Part shown: positions 26,500 through 35,432 of the stretch, piece by piece
Position numbering within the stretch: the stretch's first letter is position 1
Layout of the letters: each line of letters opens with the position of its first letter
Source of the DNA: Paraburkholderia sp. C35
GTDB lineage: Bacteria; Pseudomonadota; Gammaproteobacteria; Burkholderiales; Burkholderiaceae
NCBI RefSeq assembly: GCF_003121405.1
Contig: NZ_QBUY01000014.1
Location: 1-64,000 of the forward strand
Length of the DNA stretch: 64,000 bases
Reading direction: 5' to 3'
Translations under genes and position numbers: made by a program
The notes under the pieces: model-generated
What the model saw: only the letters and a program-made list of their open reading frames with translations
Database searches by the model: none
What the model was told of the DNA's origin: nothing

Positions 26500-27687
26500 C
26501 TATACGCGTTCGTACACGGCTGCTATGCCCTGACCACCTCCGATGCACATCGTCACAAGTGCATATCTCCCGCCGGTCCGGAGCAGCTCATGGATTGCTT
26601 TCGTGGAAATGATTGCGCCTGTTGCCCCGATCGGATGTCCGATGGAAATCCCGGAACCGTGAGGATTGACTATCGCGGGATCAAGTTCGAGCTGTTGGGG
26701 CACTGCACAGGCTTGTGCGGCAAATGCCTCATTCGCTTCGACGGTAGTCAGGTCAGACGCGGAAAGCCCTGCGCGGAATAATGCTTGTCGCGCTGCAGGA
26801 ACTGAACCGATACCCATGATTTTCGGCTCCACACCTGCGTGGCCATAGCTCACGAGACGTGCGAGTGGGGTTAGTCCGTGTTTTTTGACAGCATCCCCCG
26901 ATGCGAGGACCAGTGCCGCGGCGCCGTCATTGACCCCGGATGAGTTTCCCGCAGTCACAAGGCCATCCTTCTTGAATGCCGGCTTCATTTTCTGGAGCGT
27001 TTCGACGGTTGTCTGGGCTTTCACATGCTCGTCGATTTCGAAATTCAACGGTTGCCGCTTGTGCATCACTGGGACGGGTACAATCTGGCTTCGGAAATAT
27101 CCTGCTTCAGTCGCTGCGGCGGCTCGCCGGTGACTTTCCGCGGAAAGCGCGTCCATATCATCGCGGGACACCTTGAACTCGGCGGCGACGTTCTCAGCGG
27201 TAATCCCCATGTGGATATTGTGAATCGGATCATGGAGTACACCAACCATATAGTCGAGCAACTGCGTGTCACCCATGCGTGCACCCCAGCGTGCTGCCTG
27301 CATGAGATATGGTCCACGCGACATGGACTCGGCACCCGCCGCAACGGCAATCTCACAATTGCCAAGCGTCACGCTTTGTGCGGCAGACACGATTGCCTGC
27401 AAACCGGATCCGCAGAGCCGGTTCACATTAAATGCTGGCGTCGTGACGGGCATTCCCGCCGATAGCGCGGCAACCCGGCTCAGATACGCATCCCTGGGTT
27501 CGGTCGGGATGACGTTGCCTACCACGAGGTGGCCAACGCTATCGGCGCCAAGTTTTGCACGAGTAAGTGCTTCCTTGACGACGAGTGTGGCAAGTTCGGC
27601 AAGCGGCGTGTCTTTTAGGCTTCCGCCGAATGTGCCTACGGCGGTCCGCGCTGCGCTGACGACGAATACTTCGTTCAAGGCATTCAT
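26500..27687 (-). CDS. Acetyl-CoA acetyltransferase/3-ketoacyl-CoA thiolase
   Basis: The 395-residue thiolase is complete: nucleophile Cys near residue 92 (NRLCGSG), GHPIGATG with the catalytic His near 351 and CIGGGQG with the acid/base Cys near 381. It cleaves a 3-ketoacyl-CoA (or makes acetoacetyl-CoA). It is the third gene of a minus-strand group (SDR, HCCA-isomerase-like, thiolase) that faces an acyl-CoA ligase gene, so thiolysis at the end of a CoA-linked side-chain or ring degradation is likely. Confidence 0.93.
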   Translation of the reverse strand: MNALNEVFVVSAARTAVGTFGGSLKDTPLAELATLVVKEALTRAKLGADSVGHLVVGNVIPTEPRDAYLSRVAALSAGMPVTTPAFNVNRLCGSGLQAIVSAAQSVTLGNCEIAVAAGAESMSRGPYLMQAARWGARMGDTQLLDYMVGVLHDPIHNIHMGITAENVAAEFKVSRDDMDALSAESHRRAAAATEAGYFRSQIVPVPVMHKRQPLNFEIDEHVKAQTTVETLQKMKPAFKKDGLVTAGNSSGVNDGAAALVLASGDAVKKHGLTPLARLVSYGHAGVEPKIMGIGSVPAARQALFRAGLSASDLTTVEANEAFAAQACAVPQQLELDPAIVNPHGSGISIGHPIGATGAIISTKAIHELLRTGGRYALVTMCIGGGQGIAAVYERV

Positions 27688-27743
27688 TGTGTGTCACCTG
27701 CAATCGAGTCTGAATCGGTTTCATCTGTGACCGGAGAAGGGGA

Positions 27744-28334
27744 TTACAATCCTACGAGATATTCTTCGAGATATTGAATCCGGTCCTGACCGAAAAACAT
27801 GTGGTCATCAACGAAAAACGTTGGGGCTCCGAACGCGCCGCGATCGATAGCTACCTGAGTGTCTGCTTTGAGCTTCTCCTTGATCTGCGGTTCCTGGGTG
27901 GCAGCGACAATCCGCTTTACGTCAAGGTCGGCGTTTGCTAACACCGCACCGATAACATTGGGGTCGGACATGTTCTTTGGGTGACCCCACATCGCGTCAA
28001 ACACCGCATCGGAATATCTGTCGAGAAAGCCCTCCTGAGCCGCATAGGTTGCGCCGCGCATCAAGACGAGAGTGTTGATCGGGAAGGCCGGGTTGTGTTC
28101 AAACGGCACACCATAGCGGTCGGCAAAGAACTTCATGTCTCTGACCATCCATACGCGTTTGGTAGGGAGTTCCATCGGCGATCTGTTGGATGTCGCCTGG
28201 AGGACGCCGCCGAGCAGGATCGGAAGATAATTTATCGTTGCTCCCGTCCGTTGACTCAGACCGGGCATCTGCTTATACGCCAGATAGCTTGTTGGACTAC
28301 CGTAGTCGAAATAAAAGTCGATGCTTTTGGACAT
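27744..28334 (-). CDS. 2-hydroxychromene-2-carboxylate isomerase-like protein (DsbA/GST-kappa fold)
   Basis: The 196-residue protein has the start FYFDYGSPTSYLAY with the SP motif and nucleophilic Ser of HCCA isomerases and GST-kappa, then GAFGAPTFFVDDHMFFGQDRI with the cis-Pro region. Family members isomerise naphthalene-pathway intermediates with glutathione, but many relatives sit in unrelated CoA pathways with unknown roles. The GGGAG site is five bases before ATG. It lies 24 bases after the SDR stop and about 56 bases before the thiolase start, consistent with one operon. Confidence 0.85.
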   Translation of the reverse strand: MSKSIDFYFDYGSPTSYLAYKQMPGLSQRTGATINYLPILLGGVLQATSNRSPMELPTKRVWMVRDMKFFADRYGVPFEHNPAFPINTLVLMRGATYAAQEGFLDRYSDAVFDAMWGHPKNMSDPNVIGAVLANADLDVKRIVAATQEPQIKEKLKADTQVAIDRGAFGAPTFFVDDHMFFGQDRIQYLEEYLVGL

Positions 28335-28358
28335 TTAAGCTCCCACGATTTCGCGAAA

Positions 28359-29099
28359 TCAGAAGTTTGTGATTGGTTCGAGCCACGGACGGATGGCAAT
28401 TTCGAACGTCCATGCGCTGCGTTTCTGCGTATGTAAAAACCAGTACGTATCGGCGATATCGGCTGGTGCGAGCAGCCCGTCTGCGGGGCGTTGCGCAACG
28501 AGTTCAGGAAATCGTTGCCGCACAAAGGGCGTATCGATTGGGCCGTCGATGACAGGATGCACGATATGCAGGCCTTGCTTGCCGAACTCGCGGGCCATCG
28601 ACTGGGCAAGCGAGCGCAGGCCGTGTTTGGCGCCGGCGAACGCGCTATATCCTTCAGCACCGCGAATGCTGGCCGTCGCGCCCGTGAAAAAGATGGTGCC
28701 GTGTCCACGCGGTGCCATATAGCGAGCGGCTTCGCGGCCTGTTAGAAAGCCGGAGAAACATGCCATTTCCCAGACCTTGTAATACTTCTGCGCAGTTGTC
28801 TCCCGCAAATTGAACTGCACATTCGCACCGATATTGAATACGACAATCTCGAGAGGACCGATTTCCTTCTCGATCTGCTCAAAAAGTCCCGTGATCTGAT
28901 CTTCCTTTCGTGCGTCGCAACCAAACGCATGGGCAACGCCGCCGGCCGCGCGGATCTCGTCGACAAGAGGCGCGAGGTGTTCGGCATTTCGCCGCGCAAC
29001 ACACACCGCTAGGCCTTCTGCGGCGAAGCGACGTGCTAGCGCCGCTCCCAGGCTGTCCCCAGCACCCATGACGAGTGCAGTACGTGGGTGGATCACCAT
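28359..29099 (-). CDS. SDR-family protein lacking the catalytic tyrosine
   Basis: The 246-residue short-chain dehydrogenase-type protein has a cofactor motif GAGDSLGAA (residues 12-20), FNIGAN near 90 and a Ser at about 144. The expected YxxxK reads FAGAK (Phe154, Lys158); a Tyr at 151 is out of register. This may mean altered chemistry, such as an enoyl reductase-like or non-redox role. The ATG at 29099 has a GGAG site. An operator of the GTGT-N4-ACAC family lies 24 bases upstream, so the SDR, isomerase and thiolase genes belong to the TetR regulon described here. Confidence 0.82.
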   Translation of the reverse strand: MVIHPRTALVMGAGDSLGAALARRFAAEGLAVCVARRNAEHLAPLVDEIRAAGGVAHAFGCDARKEDQITGLFEQIEKEIGPLEIVVFNIGANVQFNLRETTAQKYYKVWEMACFSGFLTGREAARYMAPRGHGTIFFTGATASIRGAEGYSAFAGAKHGLRSLAQSMAREFGKQGLHIVHPVIDGPIDTPFVRQRFPELVAQRPADGLLAPADIADTYWFLHTQKRSAWTFEIAIRPWLEPITNF

Positions 29100-29122
29100 A
29101 ATCAGACGTCTCCAATCAAATA

Positions 29123-29140
29123 TACGTGTGAACACACCTA
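29123..29140 (-). promoter_or_regulatory. TetR-type operator (GTGT-N4-ACAC family), SDR operon
   Basis: TACGTGTGAACACACCTA is a near-perfect palindrome. On the minus strand it is followed by a TATATT-like -10 element, so binding would block the SDR-isomerase-thiolase promoter. Confidence 0.65.
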
Positions 29141-29297
29141 TCGTAGTTCCGTTGCGGTAGATTTGCAAGTCGGTACGAACGCGATGTCCGTGTGACCTTC
29201 CTGACGTCGGTTCTTGCGGCGGTGCAGAAACGACTCGTACCTAAAACGACGCACCATCACGGGACGTTGCTTCGGGTTTTTCTTGATGGGTGCATCC

Positions 29298-29326
29298 TTG
29301 AATATAGGTGTGAATACACATAATAT
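29298..29326 (+). promoter_or_regulatory. Promoter with operator in the spacer, acyl-CoA ligase gene
   Basis: TTGAAT (29298-29303) and TAATAT (29321-29326) are separated by exactly 17 bases. The spacer is filled by the operator TAGGTGTGAATACACATA (29305-29322). This is a textbook repressible sigma70 promoter 63 bases before the ligase start. Confidence 0.7.
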
Positions 29327-29388
29327 TCTGATTCGAAGAACATTCGAGCAGCATCAGGCCCGCCAGAAAGAAATGGAGACTCTCAACA

Positions 29389-31032
29389 ATGTCGTCGATA
29401 TTCGATTATGGGCTTCAGAAGTGTGCAGCAAACTACGAGTGCTTGACCCCGCTTTCGTTCCTGCGCCGTACTGCGGACGTCTATCCCGGGATGACGGCGA
29501 TCATCTATCGCAATCGTCAGATCACATACAGACAGCTGCTCGAACGAAGCATGGCGTTCGCAGGCTTCCTGGACGGACTGGGCCTGGTACGTGGAGATAC
29601 GGTATCGGTCATGCTTCCGAATATTCCCCAAATGGTTGAATTGCAGTTCGGCGCGATCAGCGGTGGGCGCGTGCTGCATGCGGTCAATACGCGGCTTGAC
29701 GCTGATGCAATTCGCTTTCAGATGGAGCACGCCGAAACGAAGGTATTGGTGTTCGATAGCGAATACGCACGAGTCGTAGCGACAGCTCTTGCAAAGATGA
29801 AGAATCCTCCCCGGCTCGTAGAGGTACATGACGTCCACGCAAGCTTTCCGCCTAGCGAGATCAACAGCGCATTCAGTTACGAGCGGGCGCTTGAGAGCGG
29901 TGCATCACGGTCGAGTCTCATAAGCCCAAGCGATGAATGGGATGCAATCGCGATTTCCTACACATCAGGAACCACTGGGAACCCTAAGGGGGTAGTGACG
30001 CATCATCGCGGCGCGTATCTGAACGCGATGGCAAACGTCATTGCATGGTCGATGCGTGCCCATCCCGTATATCTTTGGGTTTTGCCGTTGTTTCATTGTA
30101 ACGGCTGGTGTTTCCCTTGGACCGTCACACTCCTCGGTGGAACGCACGTCTGCCTGCGAAAGGTCGATGCAGAGGAAATCATCCGGCTAACCAATGTTCA
30201 CGGAGTGAGCAATTTTTGTGCGGCACCAGTGGTCCTTTCGTCGTTAGCGGAGTGCGCGCGTGAGGGACTCGGGTTTAACGGCCCAGTCAACATACTTACC
30301 GCGGGTGCCGCACCCGCTCCGCGCGTTATCGAAGATGTCGAGCGACTAGGCGCTGTCGTCACACAGGTGTATGGCCTTACCGAAACGTACGCGTCGACAG
30401 TGGTAAGTGCATGGCAGGCGCCATGGAACGTGTATCCGCCTGACGAGCGCTTCCGGCTCAAATCGCGCGCTGGCATACAGTATCCCGCCTGCGAAGCGCT
30501 TGATGTGTTTGGGCCGAACGGTGAACCAGTACCACGTGATGGTGAGACGATTGGCGAGGTTGTCGTGCGTGGCAATACCGTCATGCGTGGGTATCTGAAA
30601 AACCCCGATGCGACGAACGAGGCGTTCCAAGGCGGATGGTTCCACACAGGGGATCTTGGCGTACGTGACCCCGACGGCTACATATCGATTCGTGACCGCT
30701 CGAAGGACATGATCAACTCCGGCGGCGAGAAGATGTCTTCGCTCGAAGTCGAAGAGGTTCTACTTGCTCACCCGGCAGTATTTGAGGCGGCCGTGGTAGC
30801 CGCGCCCGATCCGAAGTGGGGGGAGGTACCATTCGCATTCGTCCGTCTGGTCGACGGAGCGGAACTGAGCGTGGACGAGCTGGTGCAACATTGCTCGGAG
30901 CGCATGGCGCGTTACAAGATCCCGAAACGGGTGGTATTCGGGCCTATCGAGCGCACGGCAACGGGCAAGGTGCAGAAGTTCCGGCTAAGGGAGCTTGCAA
31001 AAGAGTGGCTCGCGACGAATGCCGCCGCATGA
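29389..31032 (+). CDS. Acyl-CoA synthetase (AMP-forming, fatty-acid/aryl type)
   Basis: The 547-residue enzyme has all ANL motifs in order: YTSGTTGNPKGV (P-loop, near 190), VYGLTETYA near 325, FHTGDLGVRDPDGY near 420, and GKVQKFRLRELA with the adenylation Lys near the C-terminus. It activates a carboxylic acid with ATP and CoA. A GGAG site lies ten bases before the ATG. It is divergent from the SDR-isomerase-thiolase operon and both promoters carry the same operator, so it is the likely entry step of that pathway. Chain length and substrate are not readable. Confidence 0.92.
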   Translation: MSSIFDYGLQKCAANYECLTPLSFLRRTADVYPGMTAIIYRNRQITYRQLLERSMAFAGFLDGLGLVRGDTVSVMLPNIPQMVELQFGAISGGRVLHAVNTRLDADAIRFQMEHAETKVLVFDSEYARVVATALAKMKNPPRLVEVHDVHASFPPSEINSAFSYERALESGASRSSLISPSDEWDAIAISYTSGTTGNPKGVVTHHRGAYLNAMANVIAWSMRAHPVYLWVLPLFHCNGWCFPWTVTLLGGTHVCLRKVDAEEIIRLTNVHGVSNFCAAPVVLSSLAECAREGLGFNGPVNILTAGAAPAPRVIEDVERLGAVVTQVYGLTETYASTVVSAWQAPWNVYPPDERFRLKSRAGIQYPACEALDVFGPNGEPVPRDGETIGEVVVRGNTVMRGYLKNPDATNEAFQGGWFHTGDLGVRDPDGYISIRDRSKDMINSGGEKMSSLEVEEVLLAHPAVFEAAVVAAPDPKWGEVPFAFVRLVDGAELSVDELVQHCSERMARYKIPKRVVFGPIERTATGKVQKFRLRELAKEWLATNAAA

Positions 31033-31146
31033 CCGTCGAGGAAAGCCGGGCCAGTTGGTCTCGTCATAGACCAGCCTGATAAATACATTTTTTCGCAGCG
31101 TGAGCTGTGAGTACGGGGCCGAAGTTCAGCATTTGAGGAGACACTC

Positions 31147-32358
31147 ATGAAAAGTGGAGCACTAGTCGCGTCGCTTGCGATCGCAGCATTACCTGTGTTT
31201 GCCCAGAGCCCTGCATCGCAACAGGTGAAGATTGGGGTGTTGACCGACATGTCGGGTAACTACGCAGATCTCACTGGTAGTGGTTCTCTCGCCGCGGTAA
31301 AGATGGCAGTTGCCGACTTTGGCGGCCAGATGTTCGGAAAACCCATCGAAGTGATATCGGCTGACCATCACAACAAGGCTGATATCGGTGCGGGTAAGGC
31401 TCGCGAATGGTTTGATGTGGGCCAGGTCACGATGATCACCGACCTGATGAATTCTTCGGTTGCCATCGCGGTGTCGAAGGTCGCTGCGGAGAAGTCGCGA
31501 ATTGTAATTGTGCATGGCGCAGGAACGGACACACTGACTAATGAAGATTGCACGCCTGTCACTGTGCACTACGCGTGGGATGCGTATGCAATGGCGACTG
31601 GCACCGCGAGCGCTGTGCTCAAGCAGGACGGGAAGTCGTGGTATTTCATCACCGCCGATTATTCTTTCGGGAAATCACTGGAAGACAACGCGATGAATGT
31701 TGTGAAGCAATCGGGTGGTAAGGTGATCGGCTCAGTGCGTCATCCGCTCGCCGCTTCGGATTTCTCTTCTTTCATGCTCCGTGCGCAAAGCTCCGGCGCG
31801 CAAGTAGTCGCTCTGGCGAACGGTGGTCAGGATGCGCAGAATTCGGTCAAGTCAGCGGCCGAGTTTGGATTGACGAAGAAGGGAGGGCAGCGGCTCGTTG
31901 CGCTATCACTATTCAATACAGACGTATCGGCAATCGGATTACAGGCTACGCAAGGGATCTACGTAACCGAGGCATTCTATTGGGATTTTAACGATGCCAC
32001 CCGCAATAGGTCACAACGCTTCTTCAAAATGACTGGCAAGATGCCTAGCGCCATGCAGGCAGGTGACTATTCAGCGACGTTACACTATCTGAATGCTGTA
32101 AAGGCCGCCAATACGGTTGAGGCCGCTGCTGTGATGCGAAAAATGCGCGAGACACCGATCAATGATTTTTTTGCGACCAACGGCAAGATCCGGGAGGACG
32201 GACGGATGGTGCACGACATCTACCTTATGCAGGTGAAGGCACCGGCCGACTCGAAAAGTCGTTGGGATGTCTATCGCGTGATGTCGACGATCCCGGGCGA
32301 TACCGCATTCCAGCCTATGTCGAAAAGCAGGTGCCCGCGCTTCATGAAGAAGATGTGA
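31147..32358 (+). CDS. Branched-chain-amino-acid-type ABC substrate-binding protein (orphan)
   Basis: The 403-residue periplasmic protein has a short signal peptide (cleavage after VFAQ, near residue 20) and the LivK/Peripla_BP_6 fold: IGVLTDMSGNYADLTGSGS, then VIGSVRHPLAASDFSSFMLRA. Such proteins in degradation clusters often bind aromatic acids or other carboxylates. The ATG has a GGAG site. No LivH, LivM, LivG or LivF partner gene is in the window, so it must use permeases encoded elsewhere or act as a sensor component. It follows the acyl-CoA ligase by 114 bases and may share its transcript. Confidence 0.88.
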   Translation: MKSGALVASLAIAALPVFAQSPASQQVKIGVLTDMSGNYADLTGSGSLAAVKMAVADFGGQMFGKPIEVISADHHNKADIGAGKAREWFDVGQVTMITDLMNSSVAIAVSKVAAEKSRIVIVHGAGTDTLTNEDCTPVTVHYAWDAYAMATGTASAVLKQDGKSWYFITADYSFGKSLEDNAMNVVKQSGGKVIGSVRHPLAASDFSSFMLRAQSSGAQVVALANGGQDAQNSVKSAAEFGLTKKGGQRLVALSLFNTDVSAIGLQATQGIYVTEAFYWDFNDATRNRSQRFFKMTGKMPSAMQAGDYSATLHYLNAVKAANTVEAAAVMRKMRETPINDFFATNGKIREDGRMVHDIYLMQVKAPADSKSRWDVYRVMSTIPGDTAFQPMSKSRCPRFMKKM

Positions 32359-32375
32359 ACCTCATTCCGCTTCAG

Positions 32376-32404
32376 CGACATCGCTTCGGACCGAAGCGAT
32401 GTCG
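32376..32404. terminator. Strong bidirectional hairpin
   Basis: CGACATCGCTTCGG and CCGAAGCGATGTCG form a perfect 14-base stem around a single A. It lies 18 bases after the binding-protein stop and 40 bases beyond the end of the convergent molybdoenzyme gene, so it can end both transcripts. Confidence 0.75.
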
Positions 32405-32443
32405 TCATCTTCACGAACGCCTTCAGTGTCGGTAATGTTTTTG

Positions 32444-34612
32444 TCACGTGAGCTTTTGCACGCGACACGCGATGCCTTTCATATGGGGAATCCCTTGTTC
32501 CCTGTCAAGATGATCCTCGTCGTCTGGACAAATTTGGGCATCGGCAAATTCCCAGGCCCCCGACAGCGTACCGTCACCTTCTTCACGTTCGGGCAACCAC
32601 CAGCCGTGGGGGACGCGCACAGTCCCTTGCTGCATATCGTTGCGAATTGATGTCTTTAACTTGACGCGGCCTTGTGACGTGATGACTTCGGCCCAGTCTC
32701 CCTCTGCGACGCCAATTTCGGCTGCGTCAGCCGAAGTTACGAACATCAAAGGTTCAGGTTTGCGGGAGCGCAACGCGGTGATATGGCGGTGTCCCGTCTG
32801 AAAGAACTCGTCATCGCGCACACCCATAAACATTGTCAGCGGGTAGCGGGCGTCAGCTGGCGGGGCATCGCGCCAATATGGCAGGGGATCGAAGCCGAGT
32901 TCCTGCAACCCCGATGACGAGAGTTCCACCCGTCCAGACGGCGTGGCGAACCCAGTTTCTTCGTACTTTCTGAAACGATACTAGGGAGCGTGGTAGGCAT
33001 GTTCCTCAGCAAATGCCTCAAAGCTGACACCCAGACGCTCCACGCGCGCATCAAGCAACGCCTCGTTTGTTGGCCACGGGAAATGTTGACCGAGACCCAT
33101 GCGGATGGCGAGGCCACGCCAGAAATCGTACACGCCCCGGCATTCACCAGGTGGCTCGACTACTTTCTGCGACGGCCGATAGATCGCAGTCCAGCCGAAA
33201 CCGTCAGCAAGTGCATTTCGTTCGAGCCATGCGTCGCCTGGGAGGATATAGTCCGCAAGCTGCGCGGTCGGTGTACGGAAATGTTCAACTGCGACCACCA
33301 GATCTTGATTGAGGAGCGCCCGCTCAATCAGCTGCATGTTGGCGAAACTCATCAATGTGTTGTTTCCGAGCGTAACGAACGCCTTCACAGGATATGGGTC
33401 ACCGTCAGCCATGGCGCGAAAAACTGCCGATGGCGTCGCCATGTAGCAGCCGTTTATCAGATTCGGCCAGGCGTGGCCCCACACACGTTCGGCCGGCGCG
33501 TTTAACGCTTGCATGCCGCGGTAGGTAAAAAGCGGGTGCGTGTCGCTACCCAGTTGCTTTCGCTTCTGCGAGTCGCTGAGCGCGGGGTGACATTCGATCT
33601 CCGATTCGTGAACGATGTCTGGATGGAAGCCATGCAGCAATTCGCCGCCAGGCACATCGAGGTAACCACAGATCGCCCGCATGATGCACATCAGACGTAT
33701 GGCGGAGGTGGAGTTGCGCTGTTGATCAGTGATAGGTGTCCATGGAATCACGGAGGGACCACACGTCGCGTACATGCGTGCTGCCTGCGCTATCAGTTCT
33801 GCAGGAACGCCAGTTAGCTCTGCAACTCTCGTTAGCGGAAACTCTTTTACGCGCGCGTGCAACTCGTCGAAGCCGGTTGTCCAACGTTCGACGAAAGCAT
33901 GGTCGTACAGCCCCTCTTCGAGGATGACATGGAGCCAACCGAAGCACATCGCAGCGTCTGTACCTGGCTTCAACGGCAGCCACAAATCGGCGAGCTCAGC
34001 ATTCTCACTTTTTCGAGGATCGAGCACGATAAGCTTTGCCCCCCGAGCCTGGGCACGCCGTATCGAGTTGTAGACGGGAGTCCATGAATGCAGCTTCGGA
34101 TTGTGTCCGAACAGAACGATGCATTGTGTCTTCGTGTAATCCGGATAGGGAAACCAGCCGTAGACGAGGCGATTGACTGCGGCGGTGTTGCCCGCGCAGA
34201 TGGCGACACCGCTTATCCAGTTCGGTGAGCCGAGGAAATTCATGAAGCGCCGAGCTGCGCCACCATCAGTCTGAGTGTTCCACTGGGATGTTGAAACCGC
34301 GAGGGCTTCAGGTCCATAGCGAGCGACAATCTGTTCCAGTTTGAGGGCGATTTCATCAAGCGCAGTTTCCCAGTCGATCGGCTGCCATTTCCCGCCGCCT
34401 CGTGCACCTTTCCGCTTCAGCGGTGTGAGCAGGCGGTCGGGATGGGAGAATCCTTGAGGTGCGTGCACGCCCTTCATACACAGGTTGGCATACAGCGGTC
34501 GGGGATCCGTGGCTTTCACGCGAACGTCGGCCACATTGCCTGAGGCTGGCACGACCGCGCGTACCTGGCAATAGATATCGCATCCGGAACAGAGCGTGCG
34601 CTTTTCGACCAT
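32444..34612 (-). pseudogene. Molybdopterin oxidoreductase (DMSO-reductase family) with one in-frame amber stop
   Basis: A 722-codon frame encodes a complete Mo/W-bis-MGD enzyme: [4Fe-4S] cysteines at 8, 11, 15 and 45 (CSGCDIYC and NLCMKG), a candidate metal-ligand Cys139 (AICAGNT), then substrate and MGD-binding domains. It is broken only by a TAG at codon 544 (minus strand 32983-32981); the frame continues at once with YRFRKYEETGFATPSGRVE, a conserved start of the C-terminal MGD-binding domain, for 178 codons. So there is no frameshift, only one stop, most simply a CAG-to-TAG change. A product stopping at residue 543 would lack the domain that closes on the cofactor. The promoter carries a TetR operator (34664-34681). 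Readthrough cannot be excluded. Confidence 0.85.
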
Positions 34613-34663
34613 CCTTGTCTCCAGTCACCGCCGTATTGGGCTGATGGTTGGTAAATCGCATAA

Positions 34664-34681
34664 TAGGTGTATTTACACGTA
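34664..34681 (-). promoter_or_regulatory. TetR-type operator, molybdoenzyme promoter
   Basis: TAGGTGTATTTACACGTA is an operator of the GTGT-N4-ACAC family. On the minus strand it runs directly into a TATTAT -10 element (34665-34660), the same geometry as at the ligase promoter. Confidence 0.65.
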
Positions 34682-34820
34682 GTATAGTCCGGTGGTTCCC
34701 GGTTGCAAGTTGGAATGCGTCACGATCTCGGCATATTTCACGCGGAAGAAGTATCTTTGGAGTTCGTCGAGGCGCTGTATGTCGAGCGTGTGATCAACTG
34801 TGCGATGAAGACACTTTGCG

Positions 34821-35432
34821 TCAAAAATGCGCCAGCATGTTGCTAACGATCCTTTCCAGCTCGGCCGGCGAAGGAATTTCGGCACCGGTCCACGCGTTTA
34901 GCGCAATGCCTTGCCAGAGCGAGAAAAGCGCGACGCTTAACGCATGAGGGTTCGGTGTCTTGAGCTTCGTGCATAGAGCGTTGAGATGACATCGCAACTG
35001 CCGCGACTGGCAACGCAATAGAATCTCAACCTCGTCGCACCGTTGTGCACACTGCGCATGCAACGCCTGGATTTGACCGATGGTGCCGCTGGCGGCTCCC
35101 TCGGAAAGACGACCGAAGAGGTTCACTAGCTGGACTTGAGGATCCTCTGAAATGTTTTCAGAGGCTGGCGCGTCCCAGATGCATCGTTCAGCTTCACACT
35201 GGATTCGAACGTATTCCATGACGAGAGCCTGCCGTGAACCGAATGCACGATAGAGCGTGACCTTCTGCAGGCCGGCCTTGCAGACGATATCGTCAACTGA
35301 CACCGCATCAATGCCGCGCTTGCAAAAAAGAACGTGCGCAGCGTCAAGCAGAGCCACGCGGGCGTTTTCTCGAGACACTCTTGCGCGCTTCGTAGGTGAT
35401 GTCTCATCTTCAAACATATCCGGGATATTCAT
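34821..35432 (-). CDS. TetR-family repressor of the 28-35 kb regulon
   Basis: The 203-residue protein has a TetR helix-turn-helix (ALLDAAHVLFCKRGIDAVSV, then GLQKVTLYRAFGSRQALV) and a helical C-terminal domain with several cysteines (QCAQRCDEVEILLRCQSRQL). The ATG at 35432 follows AGGA at six bases. A GTGT-N4-ACAC palindrome (35545-35562) lies 113 bases upstream. Three further copies mark the SDR, ligase and molybdoenzyme promoters, so this is the best candidate for their shared repressor. The ligand may be an acyl-CoA of the pathway. Confidence 0.85.
   Translation of the reverse strand: MNIPDMFEDETSPTKRARVSRENARVALLDAAHVLFCKRGIDAVSVDDIVCKAGLQKVTLYRAFGSRQALVMEYVRIQCEAERCIWDAPASENISEDPQVQLVNLFGRLSEGAASGTIGQIQALHAQCAQRCDEVEILLRCQSRQLRCHLNALCTKLKTPNPHALSVALFSLWQGIALNAWTGAEIPSPAELERIVSNMLAHF

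Noticed and set aside
32444..32929. Separate small protein for the C-terminal molybdoenzyme domain
   Set aside because: The frame is continuous with the upstream part except for one TAG, the GTG start lies within a conserved motif and has no ribosome site, so it is the second half of one gene.
32836..34612. Frameshift as the cause of the molybdoenzyme break
   Set aside because: Codon phase is the same before and after the stop; the tail follows directly in frame, so a substitution explains it.
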